From NCBI GenBank assembly GCA_016748015.1, contig JAAOMT010000379.1:357102-421101 (forward strand): a stretch of DNA of 64,000 nucleotides. The letters are read 5' to 3'. Below the pieces are notes generated by a model, which saw only the letters and a program-made list of their open reading frames with translations, was not told where the DNA came from and did no database searches. Shown piece after piece: positions 47,631-59,180 of this stretch. Made by a program: the position numbers and the translations under genes. Position 1 is the stretch's first letter; the number at the start of each line of letters is the position of its first letter. The stretch comes from Geosiphon pyriformis (Eukaryota; Glomeromycota; Glomeromycetes; Archaeosporales; Geosiphonaceae).

Positions 47631-50074
47631 TTTTTTATAATTATATCTACTTAAAACTTAACAATAATTGAGTTTAAACTTAAAGTATTATTAATAATTA
47701 AATAATTTAACCAATTTTTCCAAAAAAGTGTTTTAGAATATTTAAAAAATATAATTTTTATTAACAATAAAATTATTTATATATATAAAAACAGCAAACT
47801 TAATATAATAATTCAAAGCAAACTAGAATTTACAAAGTTTGACAACATAATAAGTTTTTTAATTTTAAATAAAATAAATTTAATAATATTTACATTAAAA
47901 TTTATATTTAATATATTTATAACAAATATAATTTTAATATTATTAAAGCATAATTATATTTTTAATAATAATAAAATCTTAATATTAGGTTTCAAATATA
48001 TTGTTTTAATAATTTTAGAAATCAGAAGTTTAAGATTATAATATTATTAACAAATCTTAAAATAATAACTTTTTAAAAACAATCTTAGTTAATAAACATA
48101 TTAATAATCAAATAATACTTTATATTTAATCTAAGTTTTTAGTTTTTTTGTGTTTAAAAAAATTTTCAAATAAATTACTGTCTTAAATAAAGTAACATTC
48201 TTAAATTAATTCTATTTAATATTATTTAAATTTTTAAAATTGTATTTTTAACACTTTTTATTAATCTATTTTTACAGAAAAGTTAATTAAAACATTTAAA
48301 AACTTATTTAATTCTATACAAATAAATACAGTTTTGTAATTAATATCAAAAAAATTACTTATATTATAAACTTTTTTTTANNNNNNNNNNNNNNNNNNNN
48401 NNNNNNNNNNNNNNNNNNNNNNNNNNNNNNNNNNNNNNNNNNNNNNNNNNNNNNNNNNNNNNNNNNNNNNNNNNNNNNNNNNNNNNNNNNNNNNNNNNNN
48501 NNNNNNNNNNNNNNNNNNNNNNNNNNNNNNNNNNNNNNNNNNNNNNNNNNNNNNNNNNNNNNNNNNNNNNNNNNNNNNNNNNNNNNNNNNNNNNNNNNNN
48601 NNNNNNNNNNNNNNNNNNNNNNNNNNNNNNNNNNNNNNNNNNNNNNNNNNNNNNNNNNNNNNNNNNNNNNNNNNNNNNNNNNNNNNNNNNNNNNNNNNNN
48701 NNNNNNNNNNNNNNNNNNNNNNNNNNNNNNNNNNNNNNNNNNNNNNNNNNNNNNNNNNNNNNNNNNNNNNNNNNNNNNNNNNNNNNNNNNNNNNNNNNNN
48801 NNNNNNNNNNNNNNNNNNNNNNNNNNNNNNNNNNNNNNNNNNNNNNNNNNNNNNNNNNNNNNNNNNNNNNNNNNNNNNNNNNNNNNNNNNNNNNNNNNNN
48901 NNNNNNNNNNNNNNNNNNNNNNNNNNNNNNNNNNNNNNNNNNNNNNNNNNNNNNNNNNNNNNNNNNNNNNNNNNNNNNNNNNNNNNNNNNNNNNNNNNNN
49001 NNNNNNNNNNNNNNNNNNNNNNNNNNNNNNNNNNNNNNNNNNNNNNNNNNNNNNNNNNNNNNNNNNNNNNNNNNNNNNNNNNNNNNNNNNNNNNNNNNNN
49101 NNNNNNNNNNNNNNNNNNNNNNNNNNNNNNNNNNNNNNNNNNNNNNNNNNNNNNNNNNNNNNNNNNNNNNNNNNNNNNNNNNNNNNNNNNNNNNNNNNNN
49201 NNNNNNNNNNNNNNNNNNNNNNNNNNNNNAAATACTATTAATTATTTTATAAAGTATTAATATTAATAAATTAGCATATTAAAATACAAAATTGTAAATA
49301 AAAAATATATATATATATTAATATTGAATTATATAATAAAATAAAATAAATTGTTTTTTATATGTATATTGCAAATTTACTTTTTTTATTTAAAATATAT
49401 TACAAAATTAATATCAGATATTTTATTAAATACTTATAACAAATTATTAAAAATAAAAATTAATAATTAATAATTAATAAATAAAATAAAATTTTTGTTT
49501 TTTTTGTTATATTTTTGGTTATTTAAAAATTTTTTTAACAAATATAAAAACAAATAATATTATAAAATATAAAATGTTTAAATTTTAAAAAAATATTTTT
49601 TTTTCTCTTATATTTTTTATTATTTTATAAGAAATAAATTCTTTTATTTTGAAATTAACAGTTATTATTAGTAATAATATGATTAAAAAAAGTTGGCAAG
49701 AAGTTTTTTTATAATTTTATAAGTAATATACTTAGACAAAGGCAAAAAACTTTAATTATCAATATTAAATATTTAAGTAATAAATTTAATATAAATTTAA
49801 CTAGGATTTTAAATAGTTTCTAACATAAAAGTTAATATAAACAAAAAAATAAGCAATTTTTTATTAATTAGAGTAGTTATAATATTAATAGTAAAAAAAA
49901 TATTTATAAAACAAAATAAATTAATATTAATAAAGTAAATAGTTTTTTTTTAAATCTCTGAATTTAACATAAAAAAAATAACATTTTTTTTCTATTGTAC
50001 TATTAATTTGAACAAAATTTGAATTAATTCCAAAATTATGAAAATATTTGTTAAAAAATATTAAAGTAAAAAAA
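47631..50074. other. AT-rich flanks around an 849-N assembly gap
   Basis: Sequence on both sides (47631-48380 and 49230-50074) is A/T only in long stretches with no reading frame or recognised repeat. The gap at 48381-49229 sits in the middle, and the assembly probably failed on this low-complexity DNA. Confidence 0.6.
48381..49229. other. Assembly gap of 849 N
   Basis: Unbroken N run between the decayed LINE copy D and LINE B. Confidence 0.99.
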
Positions 50075-50214
50075 ACTCTTTCTCTCTTACATCCAAAAAA
50101 CTCCAATGAGTACTTTTCTGAAAAAGAAGTTTTTTTTATTTTTCTTGTTAATACTTTATCAACATTTCTTTGTCTAATAACTCTTTTGTTGTGGATTTGG
50201 AGGCTGCTTTGGGT

Positions 50215-52059
50215 GGCAACATGTCTAAAAAGAAGACACCTAAGGGTGTCTTTCATGATCTTGCTGGTGGTTCTTTTTCTCAAAAGAAAAAGGAACTTCT
50301 TGGCAATGTTAAACACTCTGACAATGAGAAAAACATATTTCTGAAGTCTGGTTCTAATACTGGTTCATTTTCTGATGTGAATAGCCTATCTGGTGATGAT
50401 GAAGATGTTAGTATATCTGGTGATTTTGATGGCTCTCTCTTAGATTCGGCTGTTAATACCCCCAAGACTAAAAGGGTTAATACTGATGCAAATTTTGGTT
50501 CTCCTATTGGTTCTCCCAACTTTGAAATAGATAAAGAGGTAAAGCTTTTTCTGGCCCCACTCAAGAAGAAAATTTCTTTGGATAGGATTTGAGTCAATCC
50601 TAAGATAGTTAAAACTCCTGTGGAAGTGACTGTCAAGAAGTTTTTTGCTCTGGATATTAATTTCTCAGCTGTGAAAAGAAATTTGGCTACATCAAAGACC
50701 CAGTTGATCAGAAAACTTTTTTCAAAAATCAATGGTTTTGGGGGGACTACTATACCCTCAAAATTTGAAGAGATTATTTGATTGACGTTTACTTCTGAAG
50801 AAAGCATAAAAAAAGTCATATCGTTGGCTGCTGAGAATAGGATCAGCGTAAACAGTGATCTTAAAAAACAAGGAGTGTGTTCAGATCAGGCTGTGGTTAT
50901 TAAAAAAATTCACATGAATACACCAAAAGATATGATTGTCGCCACGGTCACCGAGTTTGGTGAAATTAGGTCGATTAAAATTCAACTGATTGGCATGTGG
51001 CAAAAGACAGTAATAGAATTTGCTGAATTGGATTAGGCTAATTGTTTGGCTCTCAAATGATCATTCTTAATCAAGAAAAATTCTGTGCGCATGGCTAAAG
51101 CTGTGGGAGATCGTGATATCTGGGCATCAAGGGATTAATTTAGGGCGCTTTTGTTTACTTTGCCAGTAGAGACAACAGTGCATGATCTTGTCTCACTTTT
51201 AGAAGCCGCTGGTGGAAAAACTTGCATCATCAACTGGTCATTAGAAACAGGTAATAGATTTCGCTGTGCAGTGGTTGGTTTTGGCTCTGATGCCGAATTG
51301 GAATCTGCCTTTTGTACTGAGCCTATTCTTAGTGATGTTTGACTTTTATGGGCTAGATTGGTTCAGTGTGGAAAGTGTGGGTATTTTGGTCATTCAGCTC
51401 TAAAGTGTGATGTGTTGGATGTGTTATCTCCTGGACTCTTGCCTTCATATAAAAAATCTTTCTTTGGTGTGAATTGTCTGCAGTTGGCTCAACTATATGC
51501 CAGAAAAAATGTTCCTGTTTCTTGGCTGGCAGCCTTTGATGGCAAATCTTGGACTTAAGTAGTCTCTTTTGCTTCCTCAGCTGGCCGTCAATACTTTGTT
51601 TCTAGTTCCAGTTCTGGTTTTCTCTCCTCAGATAACTCCAATTTGGGTGCTGGCAAACCTATCTTTCCTGTTGACAATTTTTCTTTGGGTTCTCATTTGG
51701 TGGTTTTGGAGTGCTCTATGGAGCTTTTGGCAGATCAGGTTTCTGACTTGGTGTGTAAACTTAGCAACTTGGACTTGATGCTTTTAGGTCTATCTCTATC
51801 ATCTGGTGTTGTAGCTCTTTCTTCAGTTTTAGGTTTGGATTTTGGTGCTGATATGGTTTTGGATGATTTTGTAGAGGTCTTCCCATCTCCTTCTGGTAGT
51901 CTGGGTTTGGGTCCTAGCAGTTCAAAGATTTTGACTTCCAAGGTGGGTCTCCTGGAATCCAAGTTGGTGGCTTTGGAGGTCTCTATTGGTTTGGTTTTGG
52001 TGAAGTTAGATCTGTTGTGTGCTGGTTTGGGCTCTCATATTCAGTCTTCTTCCCAATAA
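50215..52059 (+). pseudogene. LINE B ORF1 (RNA-binding/gag-like), broken
   Basis: The N-terminal region reads NNSFVVDLEAALGG and MSKKKTPKGVFHDLAGGSFS (ATG 50221), collinear with copy A. The RRM/DUF4283-like block follows: SDQAVVIKKIHMNTPKDMIV and GEIRSIKIQLIGMWQKTVIE. The zinc knuckle CGKCGYFGHSALKC lies at 51367-51408. In-frame stops include TGA 50590, and more occur near 50779, 51034, 51136 and 51340. The frame otherwise stays readable to TAA 52057-52059, where copy A has TGA. The true start is uncertain; an upstream in-frame start is possible. Confidence 0.85.
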
Positions 52060-55000
52060 GCAATTTGATCTGAAAATTTGCTACATGCAACATTTGTGGC
52101 ATTAATGTGCTGGCTAAGCAAAAAGATGTGGTGCATTGGCATGTGGAATCTGGGAATATGGTTTCAATAATCATGGATCAAGAACAGATTTGATGGGATG
52201 CATGTTTTTACTTCTGGTCTTAACAAAGGTTTTTTGGGGGCTGGGATAGCAATTATTATGAACAATTCTCTCGCTTGGCATGTCTCTAAGGTGGAAGAAA
52301 TTCTTGGTTGTGTTATTTTTGTTCATCTCCTTTTTAAAGACAAAGTTTCTGTTTCGATTATTGGTTTGTATACTGGCGTCTTTTCTGGTGTTAGATTTGG
52401 TCTTGCTTCTGAAATCAATTCCTTCTTGGCTCATGTGGTCAACACCAGTAGTTTTGTTGTTCTGGGTGGTGATTTCAATGAGGATGGGTCTAAAAAAAGT
52501 GCAAGCTTTGGTTTCTGTTTAAGTTTGAGTCTGGTCAATTCTTTTGGTGGTCACTCCTTGGTTGGGGTGCTCATTTGGAGTAACTCAAGAGATGTAACCA
52601 AAGTTATTGATTACATTTTTGTTAGTAAGTGTCTGTTGTCGGCCATGGCTAGGCGTAAGGTTGACTCTGTGTCTGAATTTTTTGATACTGATCACTTGGC
52701 TGTTTTGGTTTCTGTTGGTTTGGGCAGTTTTTTGAATGCTCACATAAGTGGTGTATGTAAACAGGCTAATAGAGATCAGTGGAAGTTCAAATTGAAAAGT
52801 GTGGATGATACTGGATGGAATCATTTTAAGGAATGTTCCTCAAGAAAGTTAATGGCCAGGATGGTGGAGTTTGCTGATATAGAACGTAGTGGCAATTTGA
52901 ATGCAATGTAGGAGATTCTCAAAAAGGCAATGGTGGATTCTGCTGATGCTATTTTTTCCAGGCTTTGGTTCAGTGAGTTTGATTGTACGAGAAATAAACT
53001 TTTGTCAAGGTTTTACAGGTTAGAATTGCTAGTGTCCAAGATTGCCAAAAATTTGAGCTTGGGTTTGTACTTAATGGCTGACCACTTGGTTGATATTTAG
53101 ATGTCTGTTGATGAGGAGGAAGCTTCTAAGATCCGGCTTATGATTAATGATAAGATTGAGACTATGGTCATTCTGCATTACATCTCAGTTGTCAAAAAAA
53201 AATATTGATAATCCAAGTATTATGAGTTCAAATTTGCTAAGGATAACTCTATCAAGGATGCTGTGAAGAAACGCATGGAAAATTTTTGTTTGGACAAAGG
53301 AAGAATGATTAAGAATATTTTGGATTGGCCTTTTAAGAAGGTTGTGCTAGATTACTTAATTGTTAATGATGAGCTCATCTTGGAACCTTTGGAGGTTAAG
53401 ACTTTTATTGACACAATTATGGAAGGTTGGACAAGGAAGTGCCTGGACTTTAGTGTTAGTACTGGTTGCTGGTCTGATTAATATGCTCCTTTGAGTTACG
53501 TCAATGATGGAGCTTTCTTGGGTGTTATGGATGTTATTAATATGAGTGAGTTTTTGAAAGTTGTTGGAGATTTACCTGATAAGAAGACTGCTGAACTTTC
53601 TGGCATCCCTAATGAACTCTGGAAGCATGGTGCCCCAATTGTTATTGATGGTTTCTTGCGGATTTTTAATATGTGTTTGGTGTTTACAATGGTTTCCGAC
53701 CTTTGGTGAAAATCCTGGGTCTCCATGATTCCTATGCTTTGTGATTGGAAGGGTGCTTTAACCAACACTAGACCTATAACTTTAATTAAGACTGCCTGGA
53801 AGATCTTGTCTAAGATCATTTCTGACAGAATTGTCTCAGCTTGCAGCAACTTTGACATTTTGCGTGGTGACAATTTTTTGGTATTGTGAGACACTTTCAC
53901 ACAAACTCCCATATTCACTATTGGTTTGGTTGTTGAGGATGCTCTAGAGAAGAACAGGGAGTTGTGGCTGGTTCTTCAAGATATGCACAAAGCATATGAC
54001 TTTGTTGGTTGGTCTCATTTGCTCAGTAGTCTAGTCAGGATCAAAATGTGTCCCTGCTTTATAAAATTTTTTGGAGGCATACAAACAATAGGGTCAATTG
54101 GATCATGATGGATTTTGACTTGACTGATGGCTATGTTGTGCATGATGGCTTAGATCAAGGGGAGGTGTTTTCACTACTGTTGTGGAGGATCTTTTATGAT
54201 CTACTGCTCTGTAAGGTCAAAAAACATAAACAATTGTATGGTTACAGGATGTGCTCTAAGTTTCATACTAGATCTGGGAAATCTGACTCTAGAAATGTTT
54301 TAACATCCTATTTTGCTGCAGGTGCCTTTGTTGATGACATGATCTAGGTTGGAAACTGCTTGACAGCTACTCAACAGATCCTTTACATTGCCAGCAAGTT
54401 TTTTTCTTTTAATAATATCTCCATAAACACTGAGAAAACAGTTGCTATTCCTATTAATCAGGGCGTTTGTGAGGCTGTTTTGCATATTAGTGGTTCGAGA
54501 ATTTCAGTGGCCAAAAAAGGTGAATTTTATAGATACTTGGGCATTTTTTTGTCGATTGATAGTTTAGCCAAACCTAGTTTATCTAAGGCCCATGATAATG
54601 TGAGGTTTTTTTTGAATGTGATTCTGAGAAAAACTATTACCGAAAAGCAATTCTTATATCTGGTTTCTGTTGTTTTACAACCTATTATTGGATACTGACT
54701 TCAGTTCAGCTTTGCTTCAAAGAGTGTATGTGGTAAATAGGACAGTATGTTGCAAAGAGTTCTTAAGCTAAAGACTAATTTGCCTAAGAACTTTCCTAAT
54801 GAAGTACTTCACCATCCTGAGTTTTATGGCCTGAGAACCTTTGAGCAAGTGCTTACTGAGAACCTGATGGCCAACCTGGTAAAATTTTCTAATTTTGGTG
54901 GGGTTCTTAGCAGATTTTTTGATCACAGGACTATGAATTTGCAATTGGCTAGTTAGATGCCCCAGCATCCTCTCTTTTTTCCAGTCCGGATACCTATTTT

Positions 55001-56690
55001 GCCTATGAACTGTTTTCTGGCTGGTGCTATGTGTGCTCTCATGTTAAGCAATCTGTCTTTGAGTGGTACTTTTCCCAATGTTTTTTGTGCTGGAACCAGC
55101 ATGCCTATCTTAAATGTGCTGGGCCTGAATAAGTACCTAAATGTAGTGAAATCACTCAAATCTTATGGTTTCATTTTTACTGCCCAAATGTTGGATCATT
55201 ATGACGTGTGTTTCAGTTAGTGTGCTTTTCACAAATAGAAGAGGCTTGACCTGAAAGATCCAGTCTTTGCATGGTTCGTGTCGCTTGCCAATTTTGTTGA
55301 GGATGGAGCTCTGACATTACACTTGACTCAAGTAAACTCTTTTTATGATGTTGGTTTTGTTGCTGAACATTTGATTGCTTCTGGAAGCAACCCTTTTAAG
55401 GTCTACACTGACAGTTTCATCAAGAGTTTTGGCTCTGTTGATACATATGGTGGCACTGCTGCCTATTTTCTAGATGCCAATGTTAGTATTAGCGTGTGTG
55501 TTCATGGCTTGTTGTCGTCAACGTTGGTTGAACTGCATGCTATTGCTTTGGCTTTGGAGTGTGTGCCTGCCTCTAGTTCTGTAATCTTATCAACTGACAG
55601 TTAAGCTTTGCTAGTTATGTGTGATTTTGGTTCGAGTGCATCTGACTCTGATTTTCATCACAGATGCTGAATCGAGAGAGAACATATTTGTCATTCCATT
55701 TTAAGTAAGAACTTATCAGTCACATGGAGAAAGGTTAAAAGACATTCAAGGGTTGTCAAGAATGAGCGAACTGATTTTTATGCTAATGCTGTGGTTTGTT
55801 CTAAATTTTTGTTGCCTCTCAACGTGCTGTATTATTTCCTTTGTGTTGAGAATAAACCTGTCTCTGAGAATGTACATCACTTCGTCAAGACTTTATTTGA
55901 TTCGATAAATTATGTCGGATGGGAGTCTAAGTGTATGGGTGGTGTTGTTGGAATAGGTGCTTTTGCCGATATTAATATGAGCAAGTCTTTTAGGGTTTAG
56001 CATCCTGATGGTAAGATTTGATCAGGCTTCACTAGTTTGTCTTTGGCTTTTCTGCATTCCTACTTGTTAAAGGCTCTGCACCATCGCCTGCTGGTTGCCG
56101 TGAAAAAGAGACTTTATGATCCAATGTATCTTAGTGTGCTGTGCATTAGATGTGGTATAATCAAGGATTCTGACCATGTGTTTCTATGCGCTCATGACAA
56201 CAATGCCAAAAAAAATTTATTGTCGGCCACTCGTGCTGATTGGAGTGTGTTGGTGGGTGCTTCTGCTGTTAATAGTGTGGTTGCTTATTTGTTGGGTGAT
56301 GCTGTGTTATCTGGGAATTTATATATGCTGCTGGCCAAAAGGTTTGTGTTAAAAGACTGAGTGGCTGATACTGTTCGGCGTTTTGGGTCTGAAGCTGGTG
56401 GCAATTTGATCATTAGGTTAGTTTGTAGTATTGCTGAGGGTCACCGGTCCAGTATTTGGTTGCCTGCAGCTAAACTGAAGTCATTTTATGAGAAAAACAA
56501 TATTCTACCCCAAGATGGATTAGTTGTTTCTTCGGTTGCTGGTTTGTTTTTTTTTCGGTCTGTCAAGATCATCCATAGCTTTGGTGTTAGGTTGGACATT
56601 CACGTGTGTTTTGATTTATACCCTCATTTAACTAGCTTGAGTTTTGGCTTTCTGAGTCATTTTTCTGTAGCCATCCCTATAAGTGCATAG
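52056..56690 (+). pseudogene. LINE B ORF2: endonuclease, reverse transcriptase, RNase H, zinc finger; broken
   Basis: The EEP endonuclease keeps FVVLGGDFNEDGSKK, KVIDYIFVSKC and DTDHLAVLVS, but a deletion near 52165 removes the segment that in copy A holds TETKLRSNI, including the catalytic Glu. RT: MHKAYDFVGW (motif A), GLDQGEVFSLLLWRIFYD (motif B), and AFVDDMI followed by TAG 54345 (motif C intact, then stopped at a Trp codon). RNase H: VYTDS, LVELHAIALALECV and STDS, then TAA 55602 (CAA in copy A). The zinc finger is CIRCGIIKDSDHVFLC. Other stops include TAG 52909 (Trp in copy A). The conserved block DKKTAELSGIPNELWKHG lies at the start of the RT. Confidence 0.9.
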
Positions 56691-56830
56691 TGCTGTTTTA
56701 ATTGGCCCAAGTGACTGGTCACGTGTAGAAAGAGCATAAGCCATGTTTAATTTATGATCTTGTTTGATTATATGTATTTAGATAGTGGTTGGGCTGCATT
56801 CGTAAAACTCTAATAAATAAAAAAAAATAT

Positions 56831-57244
56831 TATGTATTAAATATTTATTTTTTAACAAATAAAAAAAAGAACATTATAATAAAAATACAGTTATTAAAAA
56901 ACTTATTATTTTATTAAAATTTGTAAAAATTGTTAGATTTATATTTATTACTAAGAAAAACATAAATCAAGCTATAATATTAACTAATAAAAAAACAATC
57001 TATTTAAATAATATTATTAAAAAACAAAAAATTTATTTAAATTAAACTGTAATAATCAAAATTTTTTTTATAAATATAACAAAAAAAGCAATTAATTTAG
57101 CTTGTTTATATTTAAACCAATAATATCAATTTAATTAAAACTTATTAAATTATAGTAAAATTTGCCAAATTAGATTAGATTAATTTGTTAATTTTTAAAT
57201 AGTTTATTTTAATTAATAAAAATTCTGTAAATAGTAAATAAAAA
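56831..57244. other. AT-rich spacer between LINE B and LINE C
   Basis: About 410 bp of A/T-rich DNA separates the poly-A end of B from the first 5' motif of C (ATTCTTTCTTTCTTTCGTCC at 57251). No gene or repeat identified. Confidence 0.6.
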
Positions 57245-57389
57245 AAAAAAATTCTTTCTTTCTTTCGTCCCTAATTTCTAAAAAAAGAGTTTTAAAATTT
57301 TTTAAAAGAAGTTTTTTACAATACAGTATGATAAATCCAAATCCTTTATTCTTGACTACGAGATCACTGTTGGCTGTAGTATTGCTGTT

Positions 57390-59180
57390 ATGGAAAAAGC
57401 TGCTAAAGCTTCTGTTTCTGGTGGTGGCTTTAGATCTATTCTTCTGGGTAAAAAGAAAAGAGGCAGGGTTTTGGAAGGTAGTTCTGGTGATGAGATTATC
57501 AGTCCTAAAGTTCGGAAAAGTAGCTCATGAGGTTCTGAGACTGGTCACACCACTGAATCTGAAAGTGTTGACATGGAAGAGGAATGTCTTGTAAAGGAAA
57601 CCAGTTTTGACTATGGTAAAGGCAGTGCTCTTACTAAAGGGGATCAAGATCAGACACCTATGGGTATAAGAGTCAAAACAAAAAAGGCACTGGGCAAACC
57701 ATTGGGAAGGATTGATTTTTCGCTCGACAAAGATGATGATGATGTTCTTCTTGATACTCTGCTGGTACTTTCCACACCTGTCAAAAAGTTGGTTGCCGTT
57801 TCTGTCCGTAAATTTTTCACTTTAGATATTGGCTTAAACAAGATTAATAGAAAATCTTCTCAGGAGAAATTGGTGGTGATCAGAAAATTGTTTTCAAGAA
57901 TCAATGGTTTTGGGGGGACCACTACCCCCTCAAAATTTGCTGGGATCATTTGGGCAACATTTACTTCCAAATCGAGTTTGGTGAAGGCTACCAAAATGGC
58001 TACTGATGCGAATATCATGGTAAACACCAATCTTAGAAAATCTGCTGGTCGCTTAGATCGGGCTGTGGTGTTGAAAGAAATTTCAGTTGAAACATCAACT
58101 GAAGCTGTGCGTGCTGTACTCTCCAAGTTTGGGATAATTAAGTCAATCAAAATGCAATTGGTGGGGCTGTAGCAGAAAGCTGTGGTAGAGTTTGAGCAAT
58201 CAGATCATGCCGATTTGGTTGCAGCAAAGTGGTCAATCTTAATCAGGAAGGATGCTGTGCAGGTAGCTAGATCAGATTTGGACAAAGAATCATGGGACGC
58301 AAAAGACCAGCATAGAGTGCTGCTTTATACTCTGCCAATGAGAATGACTGCTCATAATATTTGGGATTTTATTGGTTCAGTGGGTGAGAAGATGTGTGTT
58401 ATCAATCGTCATCCGGTTACATATGCTAGGGCTAAGTGTGCTGTCATCTGTTTTGATTCTGCTGAATCATTGGATGCCATTGTGGAAACCACGCCTGTGT
58501 TGAGGGGTGTCAATCTATGCTGGTCTCATCTTGTTCTAACTAAGTGTGCCAAGTGTGGGAAATCAGGCCATACATCATTGGGCTGTACGGTTGGTGGAAA
58601 AGCTTCCTCAGATTTGTTTTTGTGTAGATTCTTGTCAGACACAGATAAAAGCAAATTGGCAGCCATCTATGCCAAACGATCAGCTCCAGTTGCTCGTTCA
58701 GTCTCTTTTGGTGGTCTTTCTTGGGCAAAGGTTGCTAATGAGTTTTCTTTTTCTCCTCTCTTTGGACGAAATGTTTCAATGAAATCTGGTTCCTCTTCGG
58801 AAATAGAGCCATCCCTGCCAGTTTTGACGGAAGTCCATGATAGGTTTGCCACTCTTGAGTGCAGTCTCGCCAGCCTTGTGGAGCAGGTGAGTAAGCTGGC
58901 TAAGAGGTTAGATGCACTTGGGCCTATGGTTTCCCAGCCAAGCCCTAGATGTCAGCCATTGGTAACCCCTTCATCACAGAATCAAGGGGCAAATATAATG
59001 ATGAGTGAGGGTTCAGGTGCAGCCACTAGTGGTAAGGTTGTTGCGGAAGTGGTGTCTTTTGATGTATCTTTGGTATCCAAGTTGGATGACAGCGTGAAAT
59101 GTCTAATGGAAACAGTTCTGGGTCTTTCGGCCAAAGTGGACAGTTTTGGTGCAGGTTCAAATTTTTTTTCTTCTCAATAA
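57390..59180 (+). pseudogene. LINE C ORF1 (RNA-binding/gag-like), two nonsense codons
   Basis: ATG 57390 to TAA 59178-59180 is one frame of 597 codons with only two internal stops: TGA 57528 and TAG 58170 (Trp in copies A and B). N-terminal MEKAAKASVSGGGFRSILLG is followed by a basic patch (KKKRGRV). The RRM/DUF4283-like domain shows LDRAVVLKEISVETSTEAVR and IIKSIKMQLVGL. The knuckle CAKCGKSGHTSLGC lies at 58544-58585. A Leu-rich segment (FATLECSLASLVEQVSKLAK) near residue 490 could form a coiled coil for multimerisation. Confidence 0.9.

Larger units (their letters stand above)
50075..56830 (+). mobile_element. LINE copy B, apparently full length
   Basis: Starts with ACTCTTTCTCTCTTACATCC, like copy C and copy A, and ends with CTGGTCACGTGTAGAAAGAG, GCTGCATTCGTAAAACTCTA and an A-rich end near 56830. 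It has the same ORF1 and ORF2 order as A and is clearly closer to A than to C in sequence (for example the ORF1 N-terminus and the zinc-finger blocks). Both ORFs are interrupted. No target-site duplication could be defined. Confidence 0.9.
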
